Below are positions 32,931 through 44,420 of a DNA stretch of 64,000 nt, one piece after another (position 1 is the first letter of the stretch; every line of letters begins with the position of its first letter). The notes beneath the pieces are model-generated. The model did no database searches and was not told the DNA's origin. It worked only from the letters and a program-made list of their open reading frames with translations. Source of the stretch: Saussurea involucrata (lineage: Eukaryota; Streptophyta; Magnoliopsida; Asterales; Asteraceae); contig CM066327.1 in assembly GCA_033807775.1 (NCBI GenBank), forward strand, positions 78,250,795-78,314,794, given 5' to 3'. A program made the position numbers and the translations under genes.

Positions 32931-33977
32931 TGTTGGGTCACCTAGATTTTAAATTGACTCTCCGATGTTCTCCCTTATGTCTTACATGGAATATTTTAGC
33001 ATGGTTCTTTTAAAGATGACTTGTACAAGATATCAACTGTTCGGTGAAGTCGAAGATCAACCGGAACCAAGCTTGAAGACATTCTACTTGTGGAAAATAG
33101 AAGACTCTTCTCTTCATTCAACCAAATCATCATCCACCGAAGTTGTTCTTACAAATCGGTGGACAACCCTCCACCGAATTTGTTCTTACAAATCGGTGGA
33201 CAACCCTTCCCCGAATTTGTTCTCACAAATCGGTGGACAACCCATCACCGATCTTGTTCTCACAAATCGGTGGACAATCCCTCGACCGACATATCCTTTG
33301 TCAGTCAGCATCATCCCACCGATAAGGGTGCTAAAATCGGTGGGATCTATGTGTTATCAAATAAAAGATTTTCTCTCTGCAGATTGTTTTAAGTTCCAAA
33401 GTCAATTGTATCGGTGAAACTTCATCCGTGTGACTGTCTTAGAATACACATCAAGAAGATCATTTATTATGGGACAATATCCTTTGACAGATAAAAGTGA
33501 CTGTTTGTTGTTTTATCCATTATCAGTTAAAGTCCTTTTCTTCAGCATGGGTTCTATTTCCAGTACGTAGTAAAAGGTGATAAGGACATCTCAGCTTTTC
33601 AGGAGTCAACATCCTCAGCAAATATGATGATGACTAGTGTCCCAAGCATTCAATGCTTGTACACTCCTTGCCACTATAAAAGGAAGAAGATATCCCCATG
33701 CAAACTACGCTTTCTGGAATTCTCTCAGTGCAAGAAATCTCCATATTGCTTGATAACTTAATTGCTTTGTTCTCAGTGTTCTTGGTTGTTTTGTTTAGTA
33801 TACTTTGTGAAAGATTGTTAGAATAGTTTATCTGTTCTTTTCCGCAACAGTCTTTAAGTTTCTTTGTGTAATTCTTGTTGAAAGATTTTCAATAAAAGAA
33901 TTAAAATTGTGAAATTTTTTGAGTATTGTATTCAACCCCGCCTTCTACAATATTTGTTAAGCCATCTGGGACTAACA
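32931..33977 (+). repeat. 3' LTR of the Sirevirus
   Basis: Same ends as the 5' LTR; substitutions and a shorter C-run (CCCCGCC against nine Cs) distinguish it. Flanked by GTTAT at 33978. Confidence 0.9.
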
Positions 33978-33982
33978 GTTAT
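33978..33982. repeat. Right 5-bp TSD of the Sirevirus
   Basis: GTTAT, identical to 21459-21463. Confidence 0.9.
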
Positions 33983-35097
33983 CCTGAACCTCGTACCTCC
34001 CATACCCGATTTCTCTTACCCTCCATGTCGACGCGTGACGCGCCCTGAAGAGAACTATTTCCTCCGCCGCTGGTGTGAGTCTACTTTGCAGGTCAGCTCC
34101 TTTTCGGCGTCGAAGTTGGTACCACTCTTGTTGAAAGCTCCGAAAGTAGCCATAAGATTAACAATCGGACATCTACGTGCAAAACAGGAGAGTGCATTCA
34201 CCGACTCTGCACTATTGGAGGTCAGAATGTCATACCGTTGTGCAGGAAAATGGGCCGCGGACCACCTCTCCGGTCCAACATCGTCCATGACTTTGGCTGC
34301 TTTGTGTGCACTAACTCGTAGAAGATTTATGTACCGGTCAAACTCCCGATCCGTATATGCTCTGCATGCCGCCCAGTAGACATCCTTGTAGGTGGTAATA
34401 CGTTTGTCCTGGGTTTTGGCGTTCATCTCCAAATGTCGACAACAATAGGCGTGAGGGGCGTTTGGGTACATGGCAGAGATTACGGCGCTTATGGAAGGAG
34501 CCCTGTCGGACATAAACACCAACCCTTGCGGGTCTCCGATAGCTTGTCTCAACATGGACAGAAACCAAGTCCACTCGTCCCCGGTTTCGGACTTGCCTAC
34601 TCCGAAAGCTACTGGAACGATGGAGTTATCCCCGTCCATGGCAACCGCTAGGAACATCATACCCAAGTAATGGACCTTTAGATGGGCAGCGTCTATTACT
34701 AGGACACGATGCAGATTTGCCAGAAATATGCGGATCTGCAAAAACGTAGGTGGTTTACCTTTGTAAATGTTATAGTTTATAATGTGTAAACATATGACGT
34801 GTTAAAATACGTACCGCGGGTCCAAGGGCCACGAAGCACATCTCAAACCGTCCATGTGAATCGGTCCTTAGCTGGGTGACAGTACCTGGATTCTGCAGCT
34901 GCAAAGTATATAAATATGTTGGGAGTCGTGCATACGACTCCTCGAACGTGCCTCTCACCAATAGCAGTGCCCTGCATCGCGCACGCCAAGCTTGGTGGTA
35001 ACTAATCGTGACGCCGAACTGCTGGTGTACATCGTCCATGATGTCCTTTGGACGCAATGACTTGCTAGCATCAAGAAATTTGTTTTTCAGTATCGCA

Positions 35098-36697
35098 CTG
35101 GTACGTGCGAAATATGTGTTTTAATTGCAGTGGGTTGCAAACTGTCCACAGTGGGAAGTGCAAGTGTACACTGTCCACTATGATCGTCACAACAAGTAAT
35201 AGTTGGTAAAATACCAGAATCGAATCCACAGAGACTGGACAATCAAGACAATACGGTTCTCATGAGCTCCTTTTACAGGTTTCAGTAACAGAAGAAAATA
35301 ATACTTTGGTTTGGTTGGTGAAATAGTTACTTTGACGATTTTACTAAAGTTTTAAGAGAAGGAATGTAGGTTAGATTTTCCCTAGATTTTATACTAAATA
35401 CTTGGTCTTAAAAGTGATCCTTGTATTTGAGGTATGCATTTTCGCTAGAAAAGCCCGGTTACAAAATACTCACACCGTTTAGATAAAAATCCCATACTCT
35501 TAGTATTTATTGTTTTGTCAATGGTAATCTTAAAGATGGACCTTTTCAGCCCTCGATGGAATGTGTAGAGACAAATACTCTAAGTGTTTTTAGATACACC
35601 AACTAGCTTGCCTACTACTCCAATGGGATGAGATTAGCTCACTGTGCCGACCTCACTTTCGTAAATGTCATAAGAATTCTTTCGAATCCCCTAGCATCAT
35701 CCAAGCTCGTGTCACTGCGTTCTACTCATTTCTGAGTTAAGAACTAGATATTAGATCCTTGCAAGTGATCGGCTTGTTCGCATCCTTGGGCATGAATCGA
35801 GAATGAATAACCAAAACAACAAATATTCCAAGTATAAAGATTACTCAAGCATTTTTAATAAAATCCAGGTACTTCTCCTTCTTACATCCCTAAGGATGTT
35901 TAGCCCATAACTAAAGTAAAGAAAACAAAAGAGTAGAAGTTGCACATAATAAAACTGAAAGTGACTTGAATTTAGCCCACAGTGGGGAACGCGAATTCGC
36001 CCCTGTCACTGTGTATTACGAATTACAAGAAAGAAATACATAAATTTAAAGTTAACTAATGCAGTAAAATAAAGAACTAAAGTTACACTAATGTGGTAGT
36101 TGAGAGAATTCAAGACTAAACAAGCATATACCAACATAAAACATCTACCAAAAACTACTAGAAAAGTGAATGCAATAAATGGTAGCCAAGGTCCCTTTTT
36201 ATACTAGGAGAAAGAGAGCTTAGGTATGGCATAAAACATGGGTTTGTCCCATGTATCAGATCTGAAGATTTGCACCATCCCTTGAATAGTATTCACCTTT
36301 TCACCACAACCACTTTAAGGACAAAGTGGTTGTACCTTTTACTATTCTTTTTAAGGAAGGTGTCTTTGTACTTTTTCCAGCTCATTTTGACCTGCCCTCT
36401 GAACCTTCCTTTTTCCAGAATATTTCCATCCCAACTAGTAGTTTCTTTTTCCTTTTGCTTCTCGTCAGCTTGATAGTGGGATCCGGAGTGGGCACTCCGC
36501 AAGTCACTGCGGATAAAACGTGAAAAACAACCAAATTCCACCAAAAAAATTATTAAAGACTATGGTTCACTCCTTTTGCTCGTTTTCGTGAAATATACCA
36601 AGAATGGGGGTTTTGAGAAGTGAAAATGGCTAAAATTGACAAAATAAAATGTAAAATAAAAGGAAATACTAACTCTAAAAATAGAGTTATCATGCAC
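35098..36697 (-). other. Intron 1 of the transposase, 1.6 kb, probably with inserted repeat DNA
   Basis: Bounded by donor GG|GTGCAT and acceptor GTACCAG|T, which join the reading frame in phase. The interior is AT-rich without coding potential. It contains CACTGTCCAC/GTGGACAGTG-type short inverted motifs near 35150-35180 and again CACAGTGGGGAACGCG near 35990. A length of 1.6 kb is large for MULE introns and suggests an insertion, but no TIR or LTR was recognised. Confidence 0.45.
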
Positions 36698-37309
36698 CCA
36701 AAGTCCTTTTTGGTGGCTTGTTTATGGTTGGGATTCAGTTGCGTCCTCGAACAAGTGTGTACGTCGTCCAATTTTCTAATAAGTAACGCCCCTCCTTTCT
36801 CTCCCGCGGGAATCGCGTACATCCTCCACTTACAGTTTTCTCTCGCACATTCAACTTCGTATCGGGTTTTGTCGGATCTCGGCGTGTGACTTTCGAAACC
36901 CTCTTCCATGAACTTAAGTCCGACCTGACTTGCCAAGTGATCATTCGAATCAAATATCTGACCTACTTTTAACCTTAAACTGCGATTATAAGGTGTAGGT
37001 TCGTAAGTTTGTGTATGTGTATTCTGGTCTGGAAGAATAGGGGGCATATCAAAATAGTCATTTAACTGACTAAATGATTTATTACTAGGGGTATATTCTT
37101 CGTGATCATCACTATCGGTATCTGATCTGTCTATATCAGCATTACCCGTTTTGAAAACATAGGTTTCGTCATCAGCAACTCCAGCACAGCGTCCTTCTTG
37201 TGGTTGTTGTTGTTGCGTCTCCCGAACATAATCAGGAATACAGTCGTTAAGACCATATGCATGATCCAAATGAACTGTTGGGCCGTAGGACGGCTGAAAT
37301 TGAGAATCA

Positions 37310-37420
37310 AGCTGCTCCATTTGGAGGTCTTCGTCATCAGCGTCGTCATCACCTTCGTCGTCACCGTCGTCGTCACCGTCGTCATCGTCTTCATCGCACA
37401 CCGAGGATTCGGCATACACA
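37310..37420. repeat. Trinucleotide (GTC/GAC) microsatellite in transposase exon 1
   Basis: CGTCGTCACC-type repeats encode the acidic Asp-run on the minus strand and also leave the opposite frames open, which explains the overlapping spurious ORFs here. Confidence 0.7.
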
Positions 37421-37732
37421 AAAAGTAATGGAGGTCTTTCTGATTCGGCTGCAAACTGCAGAAAACCAGAGATATCCCTATCGTTGGATAACTCCACAAA
37501 TGACCCATCACCATTCTTAAACACTAACTTGAAAACAACAGAAGGGTTGATTCCACATTTTTGCATGGCGTATGCAACAAACTTCTGATAAGTATAGTTT
37601 ACTGCCAATTTTACACCATGCTTAGATTTATAAGCAAAATTCCACTCATTGTTGTCTTGCACCCATTCACCATCGAAACAGAAAAATAGCTTAGCTTTTG
37701 CAACAGATGAACTCATTTTTTCAGTAGTATCT

Positions 37733-38251
37733 CAAAAACAAAATACTGAAGAAAGAAAGCAAGAAAGAAGTATGGAATGGGTGTGAATTATGGATTGCAT
37801 TTTACTGATATTTATGGATGAAACAACCAACATTGATGAAACAACCAACATAAATTGCAACCACAAATTGGTATTCCAAGTACAATGATTCAACATTGAT
37901 GAAACAAGCCACTGAATTTCAACCACAAATTAGTCTTCAAAGTACAATAATTGTGGAAAAAAAATAGTAAAAGCATTCAAAGATTCGTGCAAAAAAGGAC
38001 CAAAAATGTAATTTTTTTGCAAAAAAGGACCAAAAATGAAATTGTTTTGCCCACCGCGGGCCCACCGTGGGCAACCTCCGCGGGGAGGGACCAAAAGTGT
38101 CACCGCAGGCATAGTTGGGGGGCTCCCCGGGACACTTTGGCCCAACAGGGGGTGCCACGTAGGCCCTAGCCTGCGATCGCGGGGCCCACCACGGAAGTTT
38201 TGGGTATTTTGGTAAAATGAGAGAGAATTTGGGTATTTTAATTAATTTTCC
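37733..38251 (-). repeat. Right TIR of the MuDR-like element (promoter of the transposase)
   Basis: Reverse-complement match of 19519-19999 with two extra internal copies of a GTTTCATCAATGTTG-type segment. It ends AATTAATTTTCC at the element edge. The match runs to TTTCTTCAGTA just before the transposase start region. The transposase ATG at 37716 lies 17 bases inside. Confidence 0.8.
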
Positions 38252-38260
38252 TATTTTAAA
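38252..38260. repeat. Right 9-bp TSD of the MuDR-like element
   Basis: TATTTTAAA against TATTTTTAA on the left (one mismatch). Confidence 0.6.
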
Positions 38261-39239
38261 ACCAATGAATTGAATATTTCTTTTAAAAACCAAGGGGACG
38301 TAAAACGAAATTTACCGTAAATACTAAAATATAAATAACAACACACGATAATTATAAAACTACCGGATCTTACCTCTTTAAAAAAGTCAACAAAAGTTAA
38401 AAGATATGCACCAACTTATTGAATAGTTATTTTAATATATGTAAATAATGTTTTTCTACGACTAAAAAAACGTACTGTACAAGAAAATTTAAACATTTAC
38501 GAGCATATGCGAAGTCTCAGTATTATATATGATTATATTTCTTTGGACGTGTTTAATCATATATGATTAAGCTTTTATGTGTTCTCAATACAACACATTT
38601 AATCATATTTGATCAAACTTATATCATGGGAGTAATCATATAAAATATTAAGAGTTTGACCATCTTTACATATATATATTATTTTGATTAGTTACATGAT
38701 AATCTTATAACATTGTCAAGTTGATAACCAGTTCATTGTTCATTTTGATCGAAACTCTATGTCATTTCGTAAACAAATATATACATGTCCTGAAATATAT
38801 AAGTTCAGCGGTTACCGAGCAAGTGGGTCGAAATATAGAAAAGTTTTAGCATTCTTCGATGCATTTTATCCTAGAAACTAGTATGAGAACTGCACGCTAC
38901 ACGGTAGTGTAACCATTGTGGACATTAACATGTAGATCGTACATATAAATGAAATTTAAATGTTAAATATAACAATATGTAAATCATACTTAAATGGTTT
39001 ATTTGAACATATATTAAAATCCATTAAAGGTAAGCTGAAAACATAAAGTGTGATATTTGATAAGAGAACTTTGAATAAAAAATATAGAGAACTTTGAACA
39101 AAAAATATAACTGCCATGTCTAGAGCCATAATGTAATCTATCACAATGCTAAAAAGATCACCCTAAGTATTCAAACTATATTCAAAGGGAAAATTGAAAT
39201 ATTCACATAATCAAACACTGATCAATTGTTGGCATCAAC
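38261..39239. other. AT-rich intergenic sequence
   Basis: No ORF of note, no arrays. ATATGATTA motifs recur at 38520-38640 but not as a regular repeat. Confidence 0.4.
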
Positions 39240-39249
39240 ATCATTGACG

Positions 39250-39611
39250 GTAAACTTTCTTTCACGTAGGTATAATAGTGGGAGTAGCCTTGTTAGATGG
39301 TTGGGTCCCATCAGTAGCATCCAAATTCTTAATCTCACTCGAAACAGTCTCCTACGTCATATGAAAACCATATAAGTAAACAAACAAAAGAACTTATATG
39401 ATACAATAAATAGCATTTATTTTCTTTCATTTTCTATCAGTGTCATGCGTATATACATACACTGACACATGTATATCCATCCATCATAAACAACTATATA
39501 ATACTTATTCTTTTGATTTTTGTTCTTTAAGAATCCTACAAGCCTTTCAAGTGCCATGGCTGAAAATATAGTATCCATTCCAGGAAGCACCCTAAGCTCT
39601 TCTCTCATCAT
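39250..39611 (-). pseudogene. ArsA/GET3-like ATPase gene fragment
   Basis: On the minus strand, 39611-39489 encodes MREELRVLPGMDTIFSAMAL, then a KNK-rich stretch and YYIVVYDG. This resembles plant ArsA-type P-loop ATPases, where the region reads roughly as LPGMD-IFSALALERLVGF... followed by VYDG. An acceptor-like GTGGAGTAG precedes it and a second exon-like piece (about 39353-39254, EIKNLDATDG...) lies downstream. No P-loop exon is seen, so it is a gene remnant. The family assignment is from memory and should be tested by a protein search. Confidence 0.4.
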
Positions 39612-40367
39612 CTACTCCACGACAATCCACGACAATTAGTATGCTAAGCATACTAATTGGTAATTCTAACTTTAAAATCAATGCAGGTTTTTAATATAAT
39701 TAAAAAGAAGTGAGTACTTCAAAGATTAATATCCCCTGATTCCAAAATATAGAAAACTCCTACACTAGGATTTTCTTATACATGTACTATACATAACAAA
39801 TGCACAATTGATCAAAACTCGTATCTTGATTTCAAAATGTCAAAGAAGTTACTCTTTTAACATCATGAAGCAAAAAGTAAAAAAAAATTGACAATTATGT
39901 TGGACTATAAAAACAGTAAACTAAGAGCATTTTCTAACTACAAAATTTATATTATATTTTTAAATTTTGAAATAAGAGACGGGAGATTGAACTTTCAGAA
40001 CTAAAACTAAACCTTTTAGAGAAAGAGGGTGTGAATTGAATCAAAATTAAACAAATAACACAAGGCATATACTAAGAATAAGAATCAACTCAAGGGTAAA
40101 TACTGGCGAAAAAAGTTAAAATAATTACAAAAATTGTAGCCTTGTATAATTTAAATTGATCAAAAATATCATGGAATCAATAGTTCCTGAATTTCACAAT
40201 CAACTCAATTTCATATGTTAAACTCATACTTGCCAATTTTTAATGACCTTTTCACAACTTAATATTAGTATTGTTGCAATTTTAAGAACAAAGTTACATC
40301 TAGAAATATATAGAATAATATGACAATTAAGAAATCAGAGTAACTTACCAGCCCCATAATATGCAAA

Positions 40368-40440
40368 TGGTCCAAACGCCAACATGAAACCCCAACAACC
40401 ACCATTTCCATCATGACCAGACTACCACACCCCTCAAGTG
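40368..40440 (-). pseudogene. Exon-like fragment ending at a good splice donor
   Basis: Minus strand reads GNGGCWGFMLAFGPFAYYGA and then GTAAGT. Open and conserved-looking, but I do not recognise it. It may belong with the ATPase-like fragment downstream or to another gene. Confidence 0.2.
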
Positions 40441-40586
40441 ATATGAAAATGAGTTAAGCCCTAAACTGTTAAAAAAAAACTAGAAATTTGAGAAAACTGA
40501 GAAAAATGATAAAAAAAAGTTCACATATTTTCACTAAATTTGAGAACCTGAAGCTCAAAAATTGGTATAGACAAAGACAAGTATAG

Positions 40587-40594
40587 GTACATAG
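40587..40594. repeat. Left 8-bp TSD of the intact hAT element
   Basis: GTACATAG, identical to 44413-44420. A further copy of GTACATAGAACAAAAGCACAA follows on the right, so the site itself lies in a short tandem repeat. Confidence 0.9.
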
Positions 40595-43500
40595 TAGGGG
40601 TGTGCAGAACCCGTCCAACCCGAAAAACCCGACCGCCCCGACCCGCCCGAACCCGAAAAGGAGCTACCCGGCTACCCGATAACCCGATTCCCCCGAACCC
40701 GAAGACTTTAGACGGTTTTATCGGTTCGGTTTGGGTCACGGTTTCCCAAACCCGATCCCACCCGAACCCGTCCGATTTATACTCTGATAAAAAAAATTAG
40801 GTATTTAGATTAGGGTTTAGACTTTATTAGACATTACACTCATTTCAGGGGTTTTTTACGTCTCACTCGACACTCGTCTCTCTCGTCTCACTCGACACTC
40901 GTCTCTCTCGTCTCACACAGTCACACACACACTCGTCACTCGACCAGACGTCCAGAACCCGACGACCAGCAGGCGTGAAGACGACGACCGACTCGACCTC
41001 TCGTGTCATCGTGTAAGTGGTCTGAACTCTCAAGTCTCAACTCTGAATCGGTGAATCCTTTCGAGTTTGTAGATTAATAAAATTCAGTTCGTGATTTTGA
41101 TGTTTTTGATCTATGGATTTTTGAATAAAATTCAGTTCGTGATTTTTGATGTTTTGATCTTTGGGATTTCTGCTCCATGATTACTTGAAAGCATTTGATT
41201 AGTAATATGAAATTAACCTTTAATTATATATCCCATTAAGCTATGATTTGTCTGTGGTATGATTTGTGATTTTGCATTTTTGTGGTCTCTGATTTTGTGA
41301 ATTTGTGTTACTGTTGGAGTGTTGGTTGGTTACTTGGTTATCACATTATTATCATTCAAAGTTTCAAACTAATCTGTGTTACTGTAAACTGTTGGTTGGT
41401 TATCAAACATTCAAACTATTAAACTAATAATGTCTACATATTATTAGCATTTAGCAAACTAATAATGTAGTAATAATGATGTTCGTTGTTTATTTAGTTG
41501 TTAGATTTGCATGTCTAATTCTATGGCGGATAGTAGTCCACCTGCACCACCACCCCCTGAAACAAAGAAGAGAAAAGCAGTTGAAAAACGGTCGGCTGTA
41601 TGGGATCATTTTGAGAGAATTGTAGATGAGAACGGTAACATCCTTGCAAAATGTAATTATTGCCCTAAAACATATGCGGCCGACCCCAAAAAGCATGGCA
41701 CATCCTCTTTAAGAAACCATTCCCTTGCATGCTTAAAAAACCCTCACTCTAGAGAGACAAGACAAACAATGTTAGCATTCGGTTCAAACTCTGAGAGTGA
41801 AAGTGTCTTGACTAGCTGGGTGTTTAATCAAGAAAGAGTTAGGAAAGCCACAACTAGAATGATCATCATGGACGAACTCCCCTTTAAGTTTGTAGAGGGT
41901 AGGGGGTGGAAACAGTGGGTGCAAGAAGCATGTCCGTTGTTTAAAATACCGTCGAGGTGGACGGTTAATAGGGACATCTTTGCTATTTTTTATGAAGAGC
42001 GGAGTAGCCTAAAAAAGTTCTTTAAAGAACACTCACAGCGGGTTAGCTTGACCACAGACACTTGGACATCCGTGCAACAGATCAATTACATGTGCCTAAC
42101 TGCACATTATATTGATGATAGTTGGAGATTGAACAAAAAGATTATCTCTTTTGTGCCAATCCAATCTCATAAGGGGGAGGCAATAGCCAGAGCTTTGGAG
42201 GGTTGTTTGGTTGAGTGGGGCGTAAAGAACATTTCTACCATCACTGTAGATAATGCATCTTCAAACGATGTTGCACTCACGTTCTTGAAAAGCAAGCTAA
42301 TTTCTTGGGGGTGTTCATCCGTTAGGGCACAATATTTGCATATGAGATGTGTGGCACATATTCTGAATTTGGTTGTGCAAGATGGGTTAAAGATGGCAGA
42401 TTCTTCGGTTAAGAAGTTGAGAGATACTGTTAGGTGGGTGAGGGGATCTCCGGCTAGGTTGTCGAAGTTTAAAGACCTTGCTACGTTACTTGGGGTAGAA
42501 GAAAAAAGTTCACTTTGTCTTGATGTTCCAACCAGATGGAACTCCACTTACATGATGATCAGGAATGCCATTCTTTTTAGAAGCGTGTTTGAGGCCTATG
42601 ATGGACATGATGCCATATTAAAGTTAGATTTGGGTGAGTCGATGCTTGCAGATTATGATTGGGTGTATTTAGAGAGCTTTGTTGGCCTTTTGAAGACCTA
42701 CTATGAGTTGACACTACGAATATCAGGTTCTCTATATATCACGGCTAATACTTACTGCACAGAGATAGTTGAGTTGGGGTACTCGCTTACCGAGATGATT
42801 GATTCTCCGAATTTAACTGAAAAGGTACATTGTTATTTACTTATTTATATATTGTATTAATGTATTGTTCATTCATTAATTGTTAATTATATATTGTTTA
42901 ACAGAATATGGGTATAAAAACGAAGGCCAAGTTTGATAAGTATTGGGGTGATCCAGAGAAGATGAACTTGATTATTTTCTTTGCAAATATTCTCGATCCA
43001 AGAGATAAAGTGGATTACATGCCATCCCAGTTGGTTCAGTTGTTTGGGGAAGAAAAAGGCGAAACATGTTTTAGGAAAATAAAGTCTCGACTGCAGGCCT
43101 TGTTTGAAGATTACTGTGATCCTTCCCAACCTCAATCCGAATCCCAATCCCAATCCCAATCTCAGTCGGAAAGAGGTCTCCCCTCGGGTAAAGAACCTAA
43201 GTTCAAAAGCTTGTTGAAGAAGCAAAAGCTTGAAAGTGGGACATCCGATGGCAAACGGAGTGAGCTCGACATATACTTAGGTAAGTCTATTGTAAATAAT
43301 ATTTATAATTCTCATTTATAAATATTTATAATTCTCTTTTATAAATAAATAAATAATCATTCATGCTTTAGGTGAGCCCATTGTTGAGGATAGTGGCAAT
43401 AGGTTTGATTTGCTTATGTGGTGGAGCGTAAATAGTTTGCGGTTTCCGATCCTTTCGAAACTTGCGAGAGATGTCCTTGCCGTACCCATTTCTACGGTTG

Positions 43501-44412
43501 CATCCGAGTCTACCTTCAATACGAGTGGGAGGGTGTTGGATAACTTTAGGAGTTCTCTAACTCCTAAAATAGTTGAAGCACTCATATGTACACAAGATTG
43601 GTTACGAGGACCTACTGAACCAGTCTCGGTGGAAGAAAACTTGGAGGAGCTCGAGAGGTTTGAGAAAGGTACGAGTATAACATTAATTTATGATTTTAAT
43701 AACTTATAAATTACAATTACGACTTTAAAGTTTGTTACTTTTTAACTTAAACTTGTAGAAATGGAAAATTTGAGGATTGGAACTCCTTCGAGTTCGGTTC
43801 GTGAAGATAGTCCGAGCACTCAAGCTTCGGGAATGGGGGGGTTTTCTGAAGATGATTCGATTCTTGATCATTGAGAAAGGTACGACTTTTATTAATAATT
43901 CTCATTTTTTAATATTCATTCCTGAATTCATGATTGTTGTATAATTGTTTATTCATTTTTGCTGTTAGTTTGTTATAGGATTGGTTGCACGTTGCCACGT
44001 TGGTCAATGGTCTTTTTGGTTGAAGAAAACGAGCTTGGAAGTCGGTTAGTCGGAGGTCGAATCATGAATGGTTGTAGAACTTGTAGTCTTGTATTGTAGA
44101 CTTGTAGTTATATTATTATTAATGATTTAATTCTAAGTTGTAGTTAGTTGTAGACAAAATACAACTTGTTATATTTGTATTACAAATTTACAACCCGATC
44201 TGGCCCAAAAAAACTAGGCCCAGATCAGGCCCAATCTGCAGGCCCAACCCGACCGACCCGGTCCGACAGACCCCGACCCACCCTACCACCCGAAACCCGA
44301 AACCCGATATATGTTTGGACGGGTTTCGGGGATTGAAGCTTCCACCCGATACCCGATCGGGTTCGGTTATTTTGAGCCCGAACCGACCCGACCCGCCCGT
44401 TGCACACTCCTA
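40595..44412 (+). mobile_element. Intact hAT (Ac-like) transposon, 3.8 kb
   Basis: Starts TAGGGGTGTGCA and ends TGCACACTCCTA, a 12-bp TIR with one mismatch, between perfect 8-bp TSDs. Subterminal ACCCG/CCCGA repeats are dense at 40608-40770 and, in the same type, at 44215-44400; these are likely transposase-binding sites. The transposase gene is spliced and open throughout. The element looks young and potentially autonomous. Confidence 0.9.
41511..43874 (+). CDS. hAT transposase, four exons, 700 aa, apparently intact
   Basis: Exons 41511-42824, 42905-43280, 43372-43668 and 43759-43874 have GT/AG junctions and matching phases (0, 1, 1), giving 700 codons before TGA at 43872. Domains in order: basic/proline-rich N terminus; BED zinc finger (AVWDHFERI, CNYC, and H/C ligands in HGTSSLRNHSLAC); RNase H-like catalytic region (LTTDTWTS, ITVDNASSND, CVAHILNLVVQDGL, DVPTRWNSTY); a Gln/Ser run (QSESQSQSQSQSE) in exon 2; and the C-terminal hAT dimerisation domain (LMWWSVNSLRFPILSKLARD, STVASESTFN, RSSLTPKIVEALI). 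It would excise and insert hAT ends in the nucleus. An alternative start is the ATG at 41523. Confidence 0.85.
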
Positions 44413-44420
44413 GTACATAG

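Larger units (their letters stand above)
21464..33977 (+). mobile_element. Ty1/copia Sirevirus-type retrotransposon, complete, 12.5 kb
   Basis: Both LTRs (1,050 and 1,047 bp), perfect TSD (GTTAT), initiator-Met PBS, polypurine tract and gag, pol (integrase before reverse transcriptase) and a long third ORF are present. The large gag with an extended C-terminal part, pol in a different frame from gag, and an extra ORF downstream of pol point to the Sirevirus (SIRE/Maximus) lineage. In-frame stops in gag, pol and ORF3 make this copy non-autonomous. The LTRs differ at roughly two dozen positions by eye (about 2%), so insertion was fairly recent. Confidence 0.9.
33983..37716 (-). pseudogene. mudrA-type MULE transposase, N-terminal and catalytic part
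   Basis: Exon 1 (37716-36698) starts MSSSVAKAKLFFCFDG and holds a PB1-like N-terminal domain, an Asp-run (DDDDGDDDGDDEGDDD), and the MuDR DNA-binding domain (LRLKVGQIFDSNDHLASQ... with ECARENCKWRMYA and HTCSRTQLNPNHKQATKK). Exon 2 (35097-34815) contains LRPKDIMDDVHQQFGVTISY and AWRARCRAL. Exon 3 (34735 onward) contains the MULE catalytic domain: VLVIDAAHLK, FMSDRAPSISAVI and the CRHLEMNAK motif. Splice junctions are GTGCAT/CCAG and GTACGT/TGCAG, and phases match. Near 34125 the frame shifts by one base: the family-like sequence (QEWYQLRRRKGADLQ) continues in another frame to the Sirevirus insertion. The enzyme would cut TIR ends in the nucleus; this copy is inactive. Confidence 0.85.
19519..38251 (-). 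mobile_element. MuDR-like autonomous-type MULE with two inward genes, interrupted by a Sirevirus
   Basis: Long TIRs (about 480 bp left, about 520 bp right) begin with the same AT-rich terminus and include degenerate CCGCGATCGCGG palindromes. Inside, a mudrA-type transposase runs on the minus strand from the right TIR and a coiled-coil gene runs on the plus strand from the left TIR, with their 3' ends facing each other as in maize MuDR. A MATH-domain fragment lies between them. Removing the 12.5-kb Sirevirus leaves about 6.2 kb, a plausible MULE length. The flanks form a 9-bp TSD with one mismatch. This copy cannot move on its own because the transposase is interrupted. Confidence 0.85.

Noticed and set aside
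37131..37520. Open frames rich in Thr/Met or His/Arg
   Set aside because: They arise from the trinucleotide repeat encoding the Asp-run of the transposase.
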